39,131 nt of DNA from a bacterium (GTDB lineage Bacteria; UBP14; UBA6098; 4484-93), in NCBI GenBank assembly GCA_021158465.1, contig JAGGUN010000011.1, positions 1-39,131 on the forward strand, read 5' to 3'. The notes below the pieces were generated by a model. It saw only the letters and a program-made list of their open reading frames with translations. It did no database searches and was not told the DNA's origin. The position numbers were made by a program, and so were the translations under genes. Each line of letters begins with the position of its first letter. The first letter of the stretch is position 1. This document shows positions 26,490-34,639 of this stretch, piece by piece.

Positions 26490-27485
26490 TTGACCAATAT
26501 TCTTGTCATCAGATTTTCATCACTCGGAGACATTGTCCTCACCCTGCCTGTCCTGGATACCATTAAGAAAAACCTGCCGGAATCAGAAATAACCTTCCTG
26601 ACGAAAAAGGAATATATCCCTCTTGTTTCGCTCTTTCCGAGGATAGAGAGGGTGATCCCGTTCAAAGGGAATGAGTTCTTTCGGTGTGCAAGAACACTCG
26701 CAAAGGAGAGATTCGACCTCATTGTGGACCTGCACGGGAGTGTCCGCTCGAGGCTCATATCGAGCCTGCTTTCGAGGAGAACCCTCCGTTACCCAAAGGA
26801 GCATAGAAAGAGGGTAAAACTCATCCGAGAGGGAGGCAAATCCATACATCTGGAACACACAGTAATACGGTATCTCAAGGCACTCTCAGCACTCGGTTTC
26901 CCAGAGGAAAACAATGTCAGAATACCTACACTCGACATCCCGGAGGAAAAGAAAAACAAGGCAAAAAGTAGGTACAACATCCCTGAGAAGATCCCAAAGG
27001 TTGCTCTCCTCCTTGGGGCGAAATGGCAACTCAAGGATTGGGGGGAAAGCAACTTTCTATCCCTCTGCCGCAAACTTGTTGACAGGGGGCTGTTTGTGGG
27101 TATATTTAACTGTCAGCATCCTATTGAAAGCTCTGATGGGGTAGTAACCTTTAATCAACTGCGGCTAAATGAGTTGGCTGTTGTTATCTCGCTCTTTGAC
27201 ATAGCTGTTGCCAACGATTCAGGACCAGGGCATCTCGCCGCCGCTCTGGGGCTCGACACCATAACGATCTTCGGTCCTACGCATCCTGTCCTGGGGTTTG
27301 CACCCATCGGCAGAGGCGAAAACAGAATAATTACCCGAGACCTCGATTGCTCTCCCTGCAGCCTTCACGGCGAAGGAAAATGCAAGAGAGGAGATAGAGC
27401 CTGTATGGATATCCCTGTGTCGGTTGTCCTTGAAAACATAACCGAGCTATGGAACAGTTCAGCTGACAAGATTGATACGAAATAG
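26490..27485 (+). CDS. Glycosyltransferase family 9 (ADP-heptose:LPS heptosyltransferase-like)
   Basis: The 331-residue protein shows ILVIRFSSLGDIVLTLPVLD at the N-terminus, FDLIVDLHGSVRSRLIS, and the donor-binding NDSGPGHLAAALG and TITIFGPTHPVLGFAP. A late cluster CSPCSLHGEGKCKRG ... ACM is common in GT9 enzymes. It adds heptose or a similar sugar to an LPS core at the cytoplasmic face. The start is uncertain: the frame has no ATG near the front except one deep inside the previous gene. TTG 26490 gives the expected N-terminus and CTG 26484 is the alternative; GAGGAG lies at 26466-26471. Confidence 0.88.
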   Translation: MTNILVIRFSSLGDIVLTLPVLDTIKKNLPESEITFLTKKEYIPLVSLFPRIERVIPFKGNEFFRCARTLAKERFDLIVDLHGSVRSRLISSLLSRRTLRYPKEHRKRVKLIREGGKSIHLEHTVIRYLKALSALGFPEENNVRIPTLDIPEEKKNKAKSRYNIPEKIPKVALLLGAKWQLKDWGESNFLSLCRKLVDRGLFVGIFNCQHPIESSDGVVTFNQLRLNELAVVISLFDIAVANDSGPGHLAAALGLDTITIFGPTHPVLGFAPIGRGENRIITRDLDCSPCSLHGEGKCKRGDRACMDIPVSVVLENITELWNSSADKIDTK

Positions 27486-27499
27486 TTGGAGGATATAAA

Positions 27500-28321
27500 A
27501 TGCCGGATAAATATGGAAGCCACGCAGATTATATGGGGTGGGTAAAAGAGGATGCAGACTCGCGGCAAGAGACCATAGAAGATGCTCTTCGTGAGGCATT
27601 TTCTAACTTTATCGAGAGGCGAGAAGTGGAAGTTATTGTCTTTTCAAGTATGACTGCTCTTGACCTTGCAAGAGCTATTGTCAATCATCCTCTTATCCTT
27701 AAACCACTTTTAGCTGCTTGTAACATTGCAGCAAGAGCAATTGAACGGGATCTATCTATTAAGAATTTAGATACTTACAGCCCTCGATTGAACGGAGACA
27801 AAGCTAAAGTAATTGCCGGATACATCAAACCATTTCTACCATCTTATCTGGAAATCCCAGCGCTTAGCCGGATTGACAGAGTTGCTTTCTTCGACAAGGA
27901 AATTCGAAAAAGGAAAGGGCATTGGGAGAAAAAGATTCTTGAGGCTCTCAATCGGTTTGGCAAATTGCAGTTTCACAAACGAATGTTCCTAGCCGAGGGT
28001 GAGCAATTCGAGTTGGACGCTGCCAGCCCAGAGGTAGGTGATATCAAGTTTGGAATAGATATAAAGAGAATTGAAGCCAGAAGGGACATTCATAAGCGTT
28101 GCGACGAAATTGTCAATAAAGCTGATAAACTAAAGTCAACTTTCCCGAGTTGCAAATTTGGAGTTGTTATTTATTATCCTTTCATTGAAGAACATACAAA
28201 TATCCAGAATCGCCTTCGTTCAGAAAATATAGATGGTGTTGTCTTTGCATCCGAGGCAAAAGAGTCCATTGAAACCGCTGTTAGAATACTTCTCTCAACT
28301 CTGGAGGTATCCTCCAAATGA
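27500..28321 (+). CDS. Putative type II restriction endonuclease
   Basis: This 273-residue protein overlaps a DNA methyltransferase by 4 nt (ATGA), the usual arrangement of a restriction-modification pair. A possible PD-(D/E)xK nuclease core is visible in its second half: HWEKKILEAL (Glu143), FELDAASP (Asp173) and then GIDIKRIEARRD, where Asp187-Ile-Lys189 would be the DxK. The first half is helical and unrecognised. No specificity can be read. GGAGG precedes the ATG. The gene is markedly AT-richer than its neighbours and uses codons such as AAA, ATT and TTT more, which points to acquisition. The nuclease role rests on the motif and the partner. Confidence 0.7.
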   Translation: MPDKYGSHADYMGWVKEDADSRQETIEDALREAFSNFIERREVEVIVFSSMTALDLARAIVNHPLILKPLLAACNIAARAIERDLSIKNLDTYSPRLNGDKAKVIAGYIKPFLPSYLEIPALSRIDRVAFFDKEIRKRKGHWEKKILEALNRFGKLQFHKRMFLAEGEQFELDAASPEVGDIKFGIDIKRIEARRDIHKRCDEIVNKADKLKSTFPSCKFGVVIYYPFIEEHTNIQNRLRSENIDGVVFASEAKESIETAVRILLSTLEVSSK

Positions 28322-29172
28322 CCAAACAAAAAACCCTACATCGCCTAATTCAGGGAGATGCTCGGAATCTTTCTTTTATCCCAGATGAGAGTATTCATCT
28401 AGTTATTACCTCCCCCCCCTATTGGACACTCAAGAAATACCGTGAGTGTCCTGGTCAATTGGGACATATTGAGGACTACGAGGAGTTTATAACAGAACTC
28501 TCAAAAGTTTGGCAACATTGCTATCGTATCTTGGTCCCTGGAGGAAGATTAGTTTGCGTGGTTGGTGATGTGTGTCTCTCAAGAAAAAAATTCGGTAGGC
28601 ATGTTGTAGTCCCTCTTCACGCGGATATAGCTGTATCCTGTAGAAAAATAGGGTTTGATAATTTAAACCCAATCATTTGGTATAAGATTGCCAAAGCGAC
28701 ATACGAAGTTAATAATGGCGTTAGGTTTTTCGGCAAACCCTACGAGCCCAATGCTATTATTAAAAACGATATCGAGTTTATCCTTATGCAACGCAAGCCA
28801 GGAGGTTACCGCAAACCAACTATGGAACAACGTCGACTAAGCATGATCGACAAAAAAGATTACGAGGTATGGTTTCAACAAATTTGGAACATTCCCGGAA
28901 CCTCAACGAAAACTCATCCTGCTCCATTTCCTCTTGAACTAGCCTATAGACTCCTTAGGATGTTTTCTTTCCACGGAGATACTGTTCTCGACCCTTTTTG
29001 TGGTACGGGAACAACAATGCTTGCTGCGATGAAGGCCAATAGGAATAGCATCGGCGTTGAAATTGACCCAGAATATTGCCAAATGATACTGAAGAGACTT
29101 CACCAAGAAGGACAAACCTTATTTAATCAAATAGAAATCAAGTTCGAGAAGATGGAGGAGCTTATGGTGTAA
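28318..29172 (+). CDS. Site-specific DNA methyltransferase (amino-methylating, beta-type order)
   Basis: The 284-residue enzyme has the catalytic motif TSPPYW at 31-36 near the N-terminus and the AdoMet-binding motif DPFCGTGTT at 225-233 near the C-terminus, the beta-class order. SPPY fits N4-cytosine methylation and is also seen in some N6-adenine enzymes. The middle (about 90-200) holds the probable target-recognition region. VLVPGG-type and GVEIDPEYCQ elements are also present. It would protect host DNA from the paired nuclease. It is intact and AT-rich like its partner. Confidence 0.9.
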   Translation: MTKQKTLHRLIQGDARNLSFIPDESIHLVITSPPYWTLKKYRECPGQLGHIEDYEEFITELSKVWQHCYRILVPGGRLVCVVGDVCLSRKKFGRHVVVPLHADIAVSCRKIGFDNLNPIIWYKIAKATYEVNNGVRFFGKPYEPNAIIKNDIEFILMQRKPGGYRKPTMEQRRLSMIDKKDYEVWFQQIWNIPGTSTKTHPAPFPLELAYRLLRMFSFHGDTVLDPFCGTGTTMLAAMKANRNSIGVEIDPEYCQMILKRLHQEGQTLFNQIEIKFEKMEELMV

Positions 29173-29288
29173 CAAATGAATATACCCGAAACGATGTATG
29201 ACAAAGCATTCGCTCCACATTCCGCTTGCCCTTCGGGAAATCGCCTTTGGTAACTTTGTGAATACAAGATGCTCATCAAAAGGAAGAG
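29173..29288. other. Gap downstream of the restriction-modification pair
   Basis: The 116 bases hold a 25-codon frame (29176-29253) without a Shine-Dalgarno, which I regard as chance. I see no inverted repeats or target-site duplication that would mark an insertion boundary. The AT-rich character fades across this gap. Confidence 0.4.
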
Positions 29289-29771
29289 ATGATGAAACAA
29301 TGGAAAAAGACCGGTGTTGCCTCGATGGATGAGGTGGAGAAAATCCTCCCCAGTAGAGAGCGCAGAGCAAAGGGTGGATATGTCGTTATAGAGTGTTTCG
29401 AGAATATCCCCTGCGACCCCTGCCACGCTGCCTGCCCGTTCGGAGCAATCCTCCCATTTGAAAATATCAACGACCTACCAAAAGTCGACTACGACAGATG
29501 CACCGGCTGTGGCATCTGCGTTCCGCTATGCCCAGGACTCGCAATATTCGTCGTCAATGAAGCAGCATCGGAGGATACAGCACTCATCGCCATTCCATAC
29601 GAGCTCCTGCCGATACCCCAAAAAGGCGACAAGGTCAAAGGACTGGACAGGGAGGGGAAAATCGTCTGCGAGGCAACAGTGCACAAGGTAATCCCAGGCA
29701 AGAACAAAACCATAACCGTCTGGATTTCGGTGCCAAAACAGTTCGCTAATATCGTCAGACATTTCAAATGA
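29289..29771 (+). CDS. 2x[4Fe-4S] ferredoxin-type subunit of an amino-acid oxidoreductase family
   Basis: The 160-residue protein has eight cysteines in two cluster motifs: ECFENIPCDPCHAACPFGAI (Cys36/42/45/49) and CTGCGICVPLCPGLAIF (Cys71/74/77/81). A beta-rich tail follows (IPYELLPIPQKGDKVKGLDR then CEATVHKV ... VSVPKQF-like end). I recall this exact layout from small subunits encoded beside FAD-dependent and (2Fe-2S) subunits of amino-acid dehydrogenases (HcnABC-like, with proline racemase) in clostridia. None of those partners is here, so it looks orphaned. Two ATGs (29289, 29292) follow AGGAAGAG; the second has better spacing. Confidence 0.8.
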   Translation: MMKQWKKTGVASMDEVEKILPSRERRAKGGYVVIECFENIPCDPCHAACPFGAILPFENINDLPKVDYDRCTGCGICVPLCPGLAIFVVNEAASEDTALIAIPYELLPIPQKGDKVKGLDREGKIVCEATVHKVIPGKNKTITVWISVPKQFANIVRHFK

Positions 29772-29775
29772 GATT

Positions 29776-30567
29776 ATGCCATCTGAAAAGGAGCTATCAA
29801 CCCTTCGCAAGCTTAGACAGAAAAAATACATCGTAAAATACGGCAAGCTACTCATCGAGGGAGCAAGGTTTATCAAGGATGCTCTTGATTCCGGGAGGAC
29901 AGTGGAGAAGGTGTACTTCACGGAGGGAGCGGAAAGGAGATACCCTGATATCATAAAAAGGGCAAAGGAGAAGGGTGTCGAGACTGAAAGGTTGTCTGCC
30001 AGGGTATTGAGGAGCATTTCGCTCCTTGAGACACCGCAGGGGTTAGCTGCTACTGTCCTCATCCCGCCTGATAACCCTAATCTTCTGGGCAAACTTCTGA
30101 GACCGAGAAAGAGGTTCTCGTTTTATCTTTTCCTCGATGAGGTTCAGGACCCCGGCAATGTCGGGACAATCATAAGGATTGCAGACGGGCTGGGGATCGA
30201 TTGTGTTATCCTGTCATCTGGATGTGCAGGGGTGTTCAATCCCAAAACATATCACAGCTCAATGGGCTCCATATTCCGAGTAAGCCTGTTCGATGCAAAG
30301 GATAGGAACAGCAAGGAGCTACTCGAGCTGTTCAAGAGAGAAGGGTTCAAGCTCATCGGCTCGGATGCAGGTGGAAAGCTTTTGCCAGAGGAGACGGAGC
30401 TCTCGGACAAGAACATCCTCATAGTTGGGAACGAGGGAAAAGGGGTGAAGCAGAAGTTGCTCGATCTCTGCGAAGCGGTCGTCAGAATACCGACCAGAAA
30501 TGAGTCGCTCAATGTGGCGGTTTCAACAGGAATTATTGTGTACAACCTCCTGGCAAGAAGAAGATAA
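29776..30567 (+). CDS. TrmH/SpoU-family RNA 2'-O-methyltransferase
   Basis: The 263-residue SPOUT enzyme has an N-terminal substrate-binding domain (LLIEGARFIKDALDSG) and the knotted catalytic domain. The three family motifs are all visible: DEVQDPGNVGTIIR around 117-130, ILIVGNEGKGV around 215-225 and VRIPTRNESLNVAVSTGII near the C-terminus. It methylates the 2'-hydroxyl of a nucleotide in rRNA or tRNA; the target (RlmB-like or TsnR-like) cannot be decided. It begins 4 nt after the ferredoxin-type gene. Confidence 0.92.
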   Translation: MPSEKELSTLRKLRQKKYIVKYGKLLIEGARFIKDALDSGRTVEKVYFTEGAERRYPDIIKRAKEKGVETERLSARVLRSISLLETPQGLAATVLIPPDNPNLLGKLLRPRKRFSFYLFLDEVQDPGNVGTIIRIADGLGIDCVILSSGCAGVFNPKTYHSSMGSIFRVSLFDAKDRNSKELLELFKREGFKLIGSDAGGKLLPEETELSDKNILIVGNEGKGVKQKLLDLCEAVVRIPTRNESLNVAVSTGIIVYNLLARRR

Positions 30568-30572
30568 TTCGC

Positions 30573-30601
30573 TTGCGTCAAACGGTCAAATCTGATATTT
30601 T
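30573..30601 (+). promoter_or_regulatory. Promoter of rdgB, leader of one or two bases
   Basis: TTGCGT (30573-30578), a 17-bp spacer and TATTTT (30596-30601) sit in the 42-base gap after the methyltransferase gene. The ATG at 30610 follows 8 nt later with no Shine-Dalgarno. Confidence 0.6.
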
Positions 30602-30609
30602 GTTAAATT

Positions 30610-31218
30610 ATGAAGAGATTGCTTGCTGCAACCCAGAACCCTGGTAAACTGAGTGAGATAGTTTCCATCCTTTCTCCTTATGGATTCGATGTTACCTCTC
30701 CGTTGGAGCTTGGATTGAGGGTCGAGGTTGTGGAGGACGGGCGAAGCTTCCGCGAGAACGCCCTTAAGAAGGCTCTTGCTTATCACAGGGCGTCGGGTAT
30801 GCTCACGCTCGCTGACGACTCAGGGCTTGTGATAGATGCTCTCGACGGCGCCCCAGGGGTGCTGTCATCGAGGTTTCTGGGAGAGAAAACATCATACGCT
30901 GAGAAGATGAAAGAGATCCTCGAGACGCTTGAATCCGTCCCGGACGAGGAGAGAACCGCCAGATTCATATGCGAGGTGGCAATAGTCAAAGACGAAGATA
31001 ATATCTGGTTCGCCCATGGGGTGCTTGAGGGAACAGTCGCCCGCTCGCCAAGCGGAAAGGGCGGCTTCGGCTACGACCCGATATTCTACCTGCCAGATAC
31101 AGGGAAAACCCTGGCAGAACTGACTCCCAAAGAGAAGAACTCCATATCACACAGGGGGCAGGCACTCAGGGAAGCAGCGAGGATACTTGTAAGGCTCATA
31201 GAAACAGGAGAGATATAA
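30610..31218 (+). CDS. rdgB: XTP/dITP pyrophosphatase (RdgB/HAM1)
   Basis: The 202-residue enzyme shows [14 protein letters not shown] at the N-terminus, [18 protein letters not shown] (the metal-binding acidic loop), [14 protein letters not shown] and [10 protein letters not shown]. It hydrolyses ITP, XTP and their deoxy forms to monophosphates, keeping damaged purines out of DNA and RNA. It appears to start a new transcript, and its TAA shares a base with the murA ATG. Confidence 0.96.
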   Translation: MKRLLAATQNPGKLSEIVSILSPYGFDVTSPLELGLRVEVVEDGRSFRENALKKALAYHRASGMLTLADDSGLVIDALDGAPGVLSSRFLGEKTSYAEKMKEILETLESVPDEERTARFICEVAIVKDEDNIWFAHGVLEGTVARSPSGKGGFGYDPIFYLPDTGKTLAELTPKEKNSISHRGQALREAARILVRLIETGEI

Positions 31219-32480
31219 TGGACAAGTTTGTGGTAAGGGGAGGAATAGAACTTAACGGTTCGATCTCTGTTAGAGGTGCAAAGAACGCCATACTCCCGAT
31301 GATAGCAGGGGCACTACTTTTGGAAAAAGGGGAATGCATCATCCATAATGTGCCAGACATAAGTGATATCCGCAACTTTCTCAGCCTGATCGAGCTTCTC
31401 GGGGCAAAAAGCAGGTTCAACACAGAAGAGCGCACACTCATAATAAACGCCGAGAACCTATCCAATCCAGAGGCTCCATACGATATTGTCAGGAAGATGA
31501 GAGCGAGTTTCCTTGTGACAGGGGCTCTCCTCGCCAGATTCGGGCATGCCATGGTAGCTCTACCAGGCGGATGTTCAATCGGGGCAAGACCGGTGAACCT
31601 GCACATAGAAGGGTTTAAGAGACTGGGTGCAAAAATAACCGAGGAGAAAGGATACATCCTCGCTCAAGCCGACAAACTGAAAGGGAAGACCATATATTTT
31701 GACAGACCAAGCCACACGGGAACAGAGAACATTATGATGGCGGCGGCAAATGCTGAGGGGACAACCCGTATAATAAACGCTGCCTGTGACCCAGAGGTGA
31801 AAAGTTTTGCAGATTTCCTGAATTCGATGGGGGCAAAAATATATGGTGCAGGAACACCCTATATTATGATAGAGGGAGTGCCGTCCCTCTCTCCAACGGA
31901 GTTCACTCCGATAGGCGATAGGTTAGAGGCTGGGACATATCTCTACGGTGCCCTCATAACGGGCGGTGATATCGAGGTGTCGGGGGTCGATCCACAGCAT
32001 CTCGAGTTCCCACTCCTCAAGATGAGGGAGATGGGAGCAGAGATAAAAACAACATCATCTACCATCCGCCTGAGAATGCGAGGAAAACCGAAGAGTGTTA
32101 ACCTCACCACATTTCCTTATCCTGGGTTCCCGACCGACCTTCAGCCTATGGCTATGGTGGCAGCAACCATCTGCGACGGCACAAGCTACATCAGGGAAAC
32201 GGTGTTTGAGAACCGTTTCAATCATGTGATGGAGCTTATAAGACTTGGAGGGATGATCGCTGTGGCAGGCGATACTGCGACAGTCACCGGAACGGAAAAA
32301 CTCCGTGGGGCAGAGGTAATGGCATCCGATATAAGGGCAGGAGCAGCACTTACCCTCGCCGGACTTGTTGCCGATGGGAAAACAGAAATACTCAGAGTCT
32401 ACCACATCGACAGGGGATACGAAAGGCTCGAGGAAAAGCTCTCATCACTCGGAGCATCCATCGAGAGAACCCAACAGTAA
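31218..32480 (+). CDS. murA: UDP-N-acetylglucosamine 1-carboxyvinyltransferase
   Basis: The 420-residue enzyme has the expected EPSP-synthase-like double domain. Visible are [11 protein letters not shown] (Lys22-Asn23) and the active loop [14 protein letters not shown] with Cys119, the fosfomycin-reactive cysteine. Further motifs are [28 protein letters not shown] and the end [17 protein letters not shown]. It transfers enolpyruvate from PEP to UDP-GlcNAc, the first committed step of peptidoglycan synthesis. It overlaps rdgB by one base, and buk copy 1 starts 11 nt after its stop behind GGAGG. Confidence 0.97.
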   Translation: MDKFVVRGGIELNGSISVRGAKNAILPMIAGALLLEKGECIIHNVPDISDIRNFLSLIELLGAKSRFNTEERTLIINAENLSNPEAPYDIVRKMRASFLVTGALLARFGHAMVALPGGCSIGARPVNLHIEGFKRLGAKITEEKGYILAQADKLKGKTIYFDRPSHTGTENIMMAAANAEGTTRIINAACDPEVKSFADFLNSMGAKIYGAGTPYIMIEGVPSLSPTEFTPIGDRLEAGTYLYGALITGGDIEVSGVDPQHLEFPLLKMREMGAEIKTTSSTIRLRMRGKPKSVNLTTFPYPGFPTDLQPMAMVAATICDGTSYIRETVFENRFNHVMELIRLGGMIAVAGDTATVTGTEKLRGAEVMASDIRAGAALTLAGLVADGKTEILRVYHIDRGYERLEEKLSSLGASIERTQQ

Positions 32481-32491
32481 GGAGGTGCAAT

Positions 32492-33562
32492 ATGGTCTAC
32501 TACATTCTGGTTATCAACCCAGGCTCGACCTCAACAAAGGTGGCGATATACGAAAACGACAGAGAGATAATATCAGGAAAGATAGAGCATCCAGCAGAGG
32601 AACTGGAGAAGTTTGACAGTATAGTTGACCAGCACGAGTATCGCGCCTCCGCGATTAAGGGTTTTCTGAAGGAGAAGAGATTCGATACGAAAAGGGTTTC
32701 TGCTGTTGTCGGCAGGGGGGGACTATTCAAGCCTCTTGAGAGCGGTGTGTATCGAGTGAACGAGGCGATGCTCGCGGACATAAGAGAAGGGAGGATGCAG
32801 GGACAACACATATCAAACATCGGGGCAATGCTTGCACACGACATCGCAGAAGAGATAGGTGTGCCAGCATTCATAGCCGACCCAGTCTCAGTCGACGAGT
32901 TCTGTGACCTCGCACGGGTCTCTGGACTCGCTGAGATACCGCGAATCGCCCTCCAGCACACACTGAATATTAAAGCGGTAGCGAGAGAGGTGCTTGCAAA
33001 GCACAACAAATCGCTTCAAGATGTAAACCTCATCGTTGCACACATAGGTGGAGGGATATCTGTATGTCCGCTCGAGCGCGGCAGGATTATAGACGCCAAC
33101 AACGCCATCCAGGAAGGACCGTTCTCACCAGAAAGAACCGGTGGACTCCCAACAGGACTGCTTGTTGACCTATGCTACTCCGGGAAATACACACACAAGC
33201 AGATGAAGAAGAAGCTCGTCGGGAACGGAGGGCTTGTCTCATACCTCGGTACAAACAATATGAAGGAACTGCGCAAACGGATCGATGAGGGAGATAAAGA
33301 GGCGGCATTCTACATCGAGGCTATGGCTTACCAGATAGCAAAAGAGATAGGTGCAATGGCAACGGTACTCAAGGGGAATATCTACCGTATCATCATAACC
33401 GGCGGTGGAGCACACTTCCCGTTCCTGCTGAAGAACATTATATCGAGGGTAAATTTTATCGCCCCCGTGGAGGTCTTCCCCGGCGAGCACGAGATGTACG
33501 CCCTTGCCACAAGTACAATCAGAGTACTAAAAGGCGAGGAAGGAGAGAAACGGTATGAATAG
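32492..33562 (+). CDS. Butyrate kinase family, copy 1
   Basis: The 356-residue ASKHA kinase shows VINPGSTSTKVAIYEND, VVGRGGLFKPLESG (Arg75), QHTLNIKAVAR (His156), VAHIGGGISV and GPFSPERTGGLP. Arg215 in the last motif corresponds to an essential catalytic Arg of acetate kinase. The family converts butyryl or branched acyl phosphate plus ADP to the acid plus ATP. The C-terminal GEHEMYALATSTIRVL departs from the usual ALAEGA.RVL. It follows murA and overlaps copy 2 by 8 nt (ATGAATAG). No phosphate acyltransferase gene is in the window. The substrate may be a branched or aromatic acyl phosphate. Confidence 0.93.
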   Translation: MVYYILVINPGSTSTKVAIYENDREIISGKIEHPAEELEKFDSIVDQHEYRASAIKGFLKEKRFDTKRVSAVVGRGGLFKPLESGVYRVNEAMLADIREGRMQGQHISNIGAMLAHDIAEEIGVPAFIADPVSVDEFCDLARVSGLAEIPRIALQHTLNIKAVAREVLAKHNKSLQDVNLIVAHIGGGISVCPLERGRIIDANNAIQEGPFSPERTGGLPTGLLVDLCYSGKYTHKQMKKKLVGNGGLVSYLGTNNMKELRKRIDEGDKEAAFYIEAMAYQIAKEIGAMATVLKGNIYRIIITGGGAHFPFLLKNIISRVNFIAPVEVFPGEHEMYALATSTIRVLKGEEGEKRYE

Positions 33563-34631
33563 AAGAGACCCGCTTATACTCGTTGTAAACCCAGGTTCGA
33601 CATCCACAAAGGTCGCTATATTCAAAGGGGACAAGGAGGTTGTATCGGAGAATATCGAGCACCCGAAGGAGGAGCTCGCACGGTTTGATCGGATAATCGA
33701 GCAGAAAGATTATCGTCGGAAGCTTGTGGAAACGGTCACCGATAAGCTGGGAATAAGGCTATCCGACATAAATATCGTGGTTGGAAGGGGTGGAGCACTC
33801 AAGCCTCTTGAGGGCGGTGTGTATCGGGTCTCGGAGAAGATGGTTAAGGATATCGAGTCTGGAAAGACTCAGGAACAGCATCCAGCGAACCTTGGGGCTG
33901 TTATAGCCTATGAAATAGCAACTCAAATCGGTGCCCCCGCCTATATAGTTGATCCCATTTCAACCGATGAGATGAGTCCAGTCGCAAAACTAACAGGGAT
34001 ACCAGGAATCAAAAGGCGCTCACTGACCCACGCGCTCAATGTAAAAGCCTGCGCAAGGAGGTATGCCCGCGAGGCAGGGATGAACTGGCTCGACTTGAAC
34101 ATAATCGTCGCACATCTGGGTGGCGGCATAACGGTCAATGCCGTCAAGAACGGCAGGATAGTCGATGTCTCCGATGCGCGCCAGGATGGTCCAATCGCTC
34201 CAACAGCAGCAGGCAAGGTGCCAGGACCAGAGCTCGCACGGTTTATCCGCAAATCGAACCTGACAGAAAAGCAGTTGGTCAAATTCTGGTTTGGCAAGGG
34301 GGGAGGAGTAGCACTCACAGGAACAGACAATGTTCGGGAACTGCTCGCAAGGAAGAAGAAAAAAGATAAGCAGGCAGAACTCTTCATTGATGCTCTGACA
34401 TACAGTGTTGCAAAGGAGATAGGCGCACTCTCAACCATCTTCAGGGGAAATGTGGACGCAATCATACTGACAGGCGGTCTTGCCCAATCCAGTGAGTTAA
34501 CCGAGGCGATAAAAAGATATGTCGAGTTCATCTCAGCTGTTGTCGTATATCCAGGAGAGTCCGAGATGGCAGCACTGGCAGAAGGTGGTATGAGGGTGTG
34601 GAACGGTGAGGAAAAAGAAAAACTGTATTAG
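33555..34631 (+). CDS. Butyrate kinase family, copy 2, with altered catalytic loop
   Basis: This 358-residue paralogue keeps LVVNPGSTSTKVAIF, VVGRGGALKPLEGG (Arg78), THALNVKACAR (His159) and VAHLGGGITV. It differs where copies 1 and 3 have PERTGGLP or PERSGGLP: here the loop is DGPIAPTAAGKVPG, so the catalytic arginine is replaced by Ala218. The nearby GNGG loop is also changed (GKGGGVALTGT, Lys248). The frame is intact and the rest well conserved, so it is not a decaying pseudogene. It may be a regulatory or structural partner, or use a different chemistry. Next gene starts 8 nt after its stop. Confidence 0.9.
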   Translation: MNRRDPLILVVNPGSTSTKVAIFKGDKEVVSENIEHPKEELARFDRIIEQKDYRRKLVETVTDKLGIRLSDINIVVGRGGALKPLEGGVYRVSEKMVKDIESGKTQEQHPANLGAVIAYEIATQIGAPAYIVDPISTDEMSPVAKLTGIPGIKRRSLTHALNVKACARRYAREAGMNWLDLNIIVAHLGGGITVNAVKNGRIVDVSDARQDGPIAPTAAGKVPGPELARFIRKSNLTEKQLVKFWFGKGGGVALTGTDNVRELLARKKKKDKQAELFIDALTYSVAKEIGALSTIFRGNVDAIILTGGLAQSSELTEAIKRYVEFISAVVVYPGESEMAALAEGGMRVWNGEEKEKLY

Positions 34632-34639
34632 GAGGGAAA

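Noticed and set aside
29176-29253. 25-codon open frame after the methyltransferase
   Set aside because: No Shine-Dalgarno and no recognisable features.
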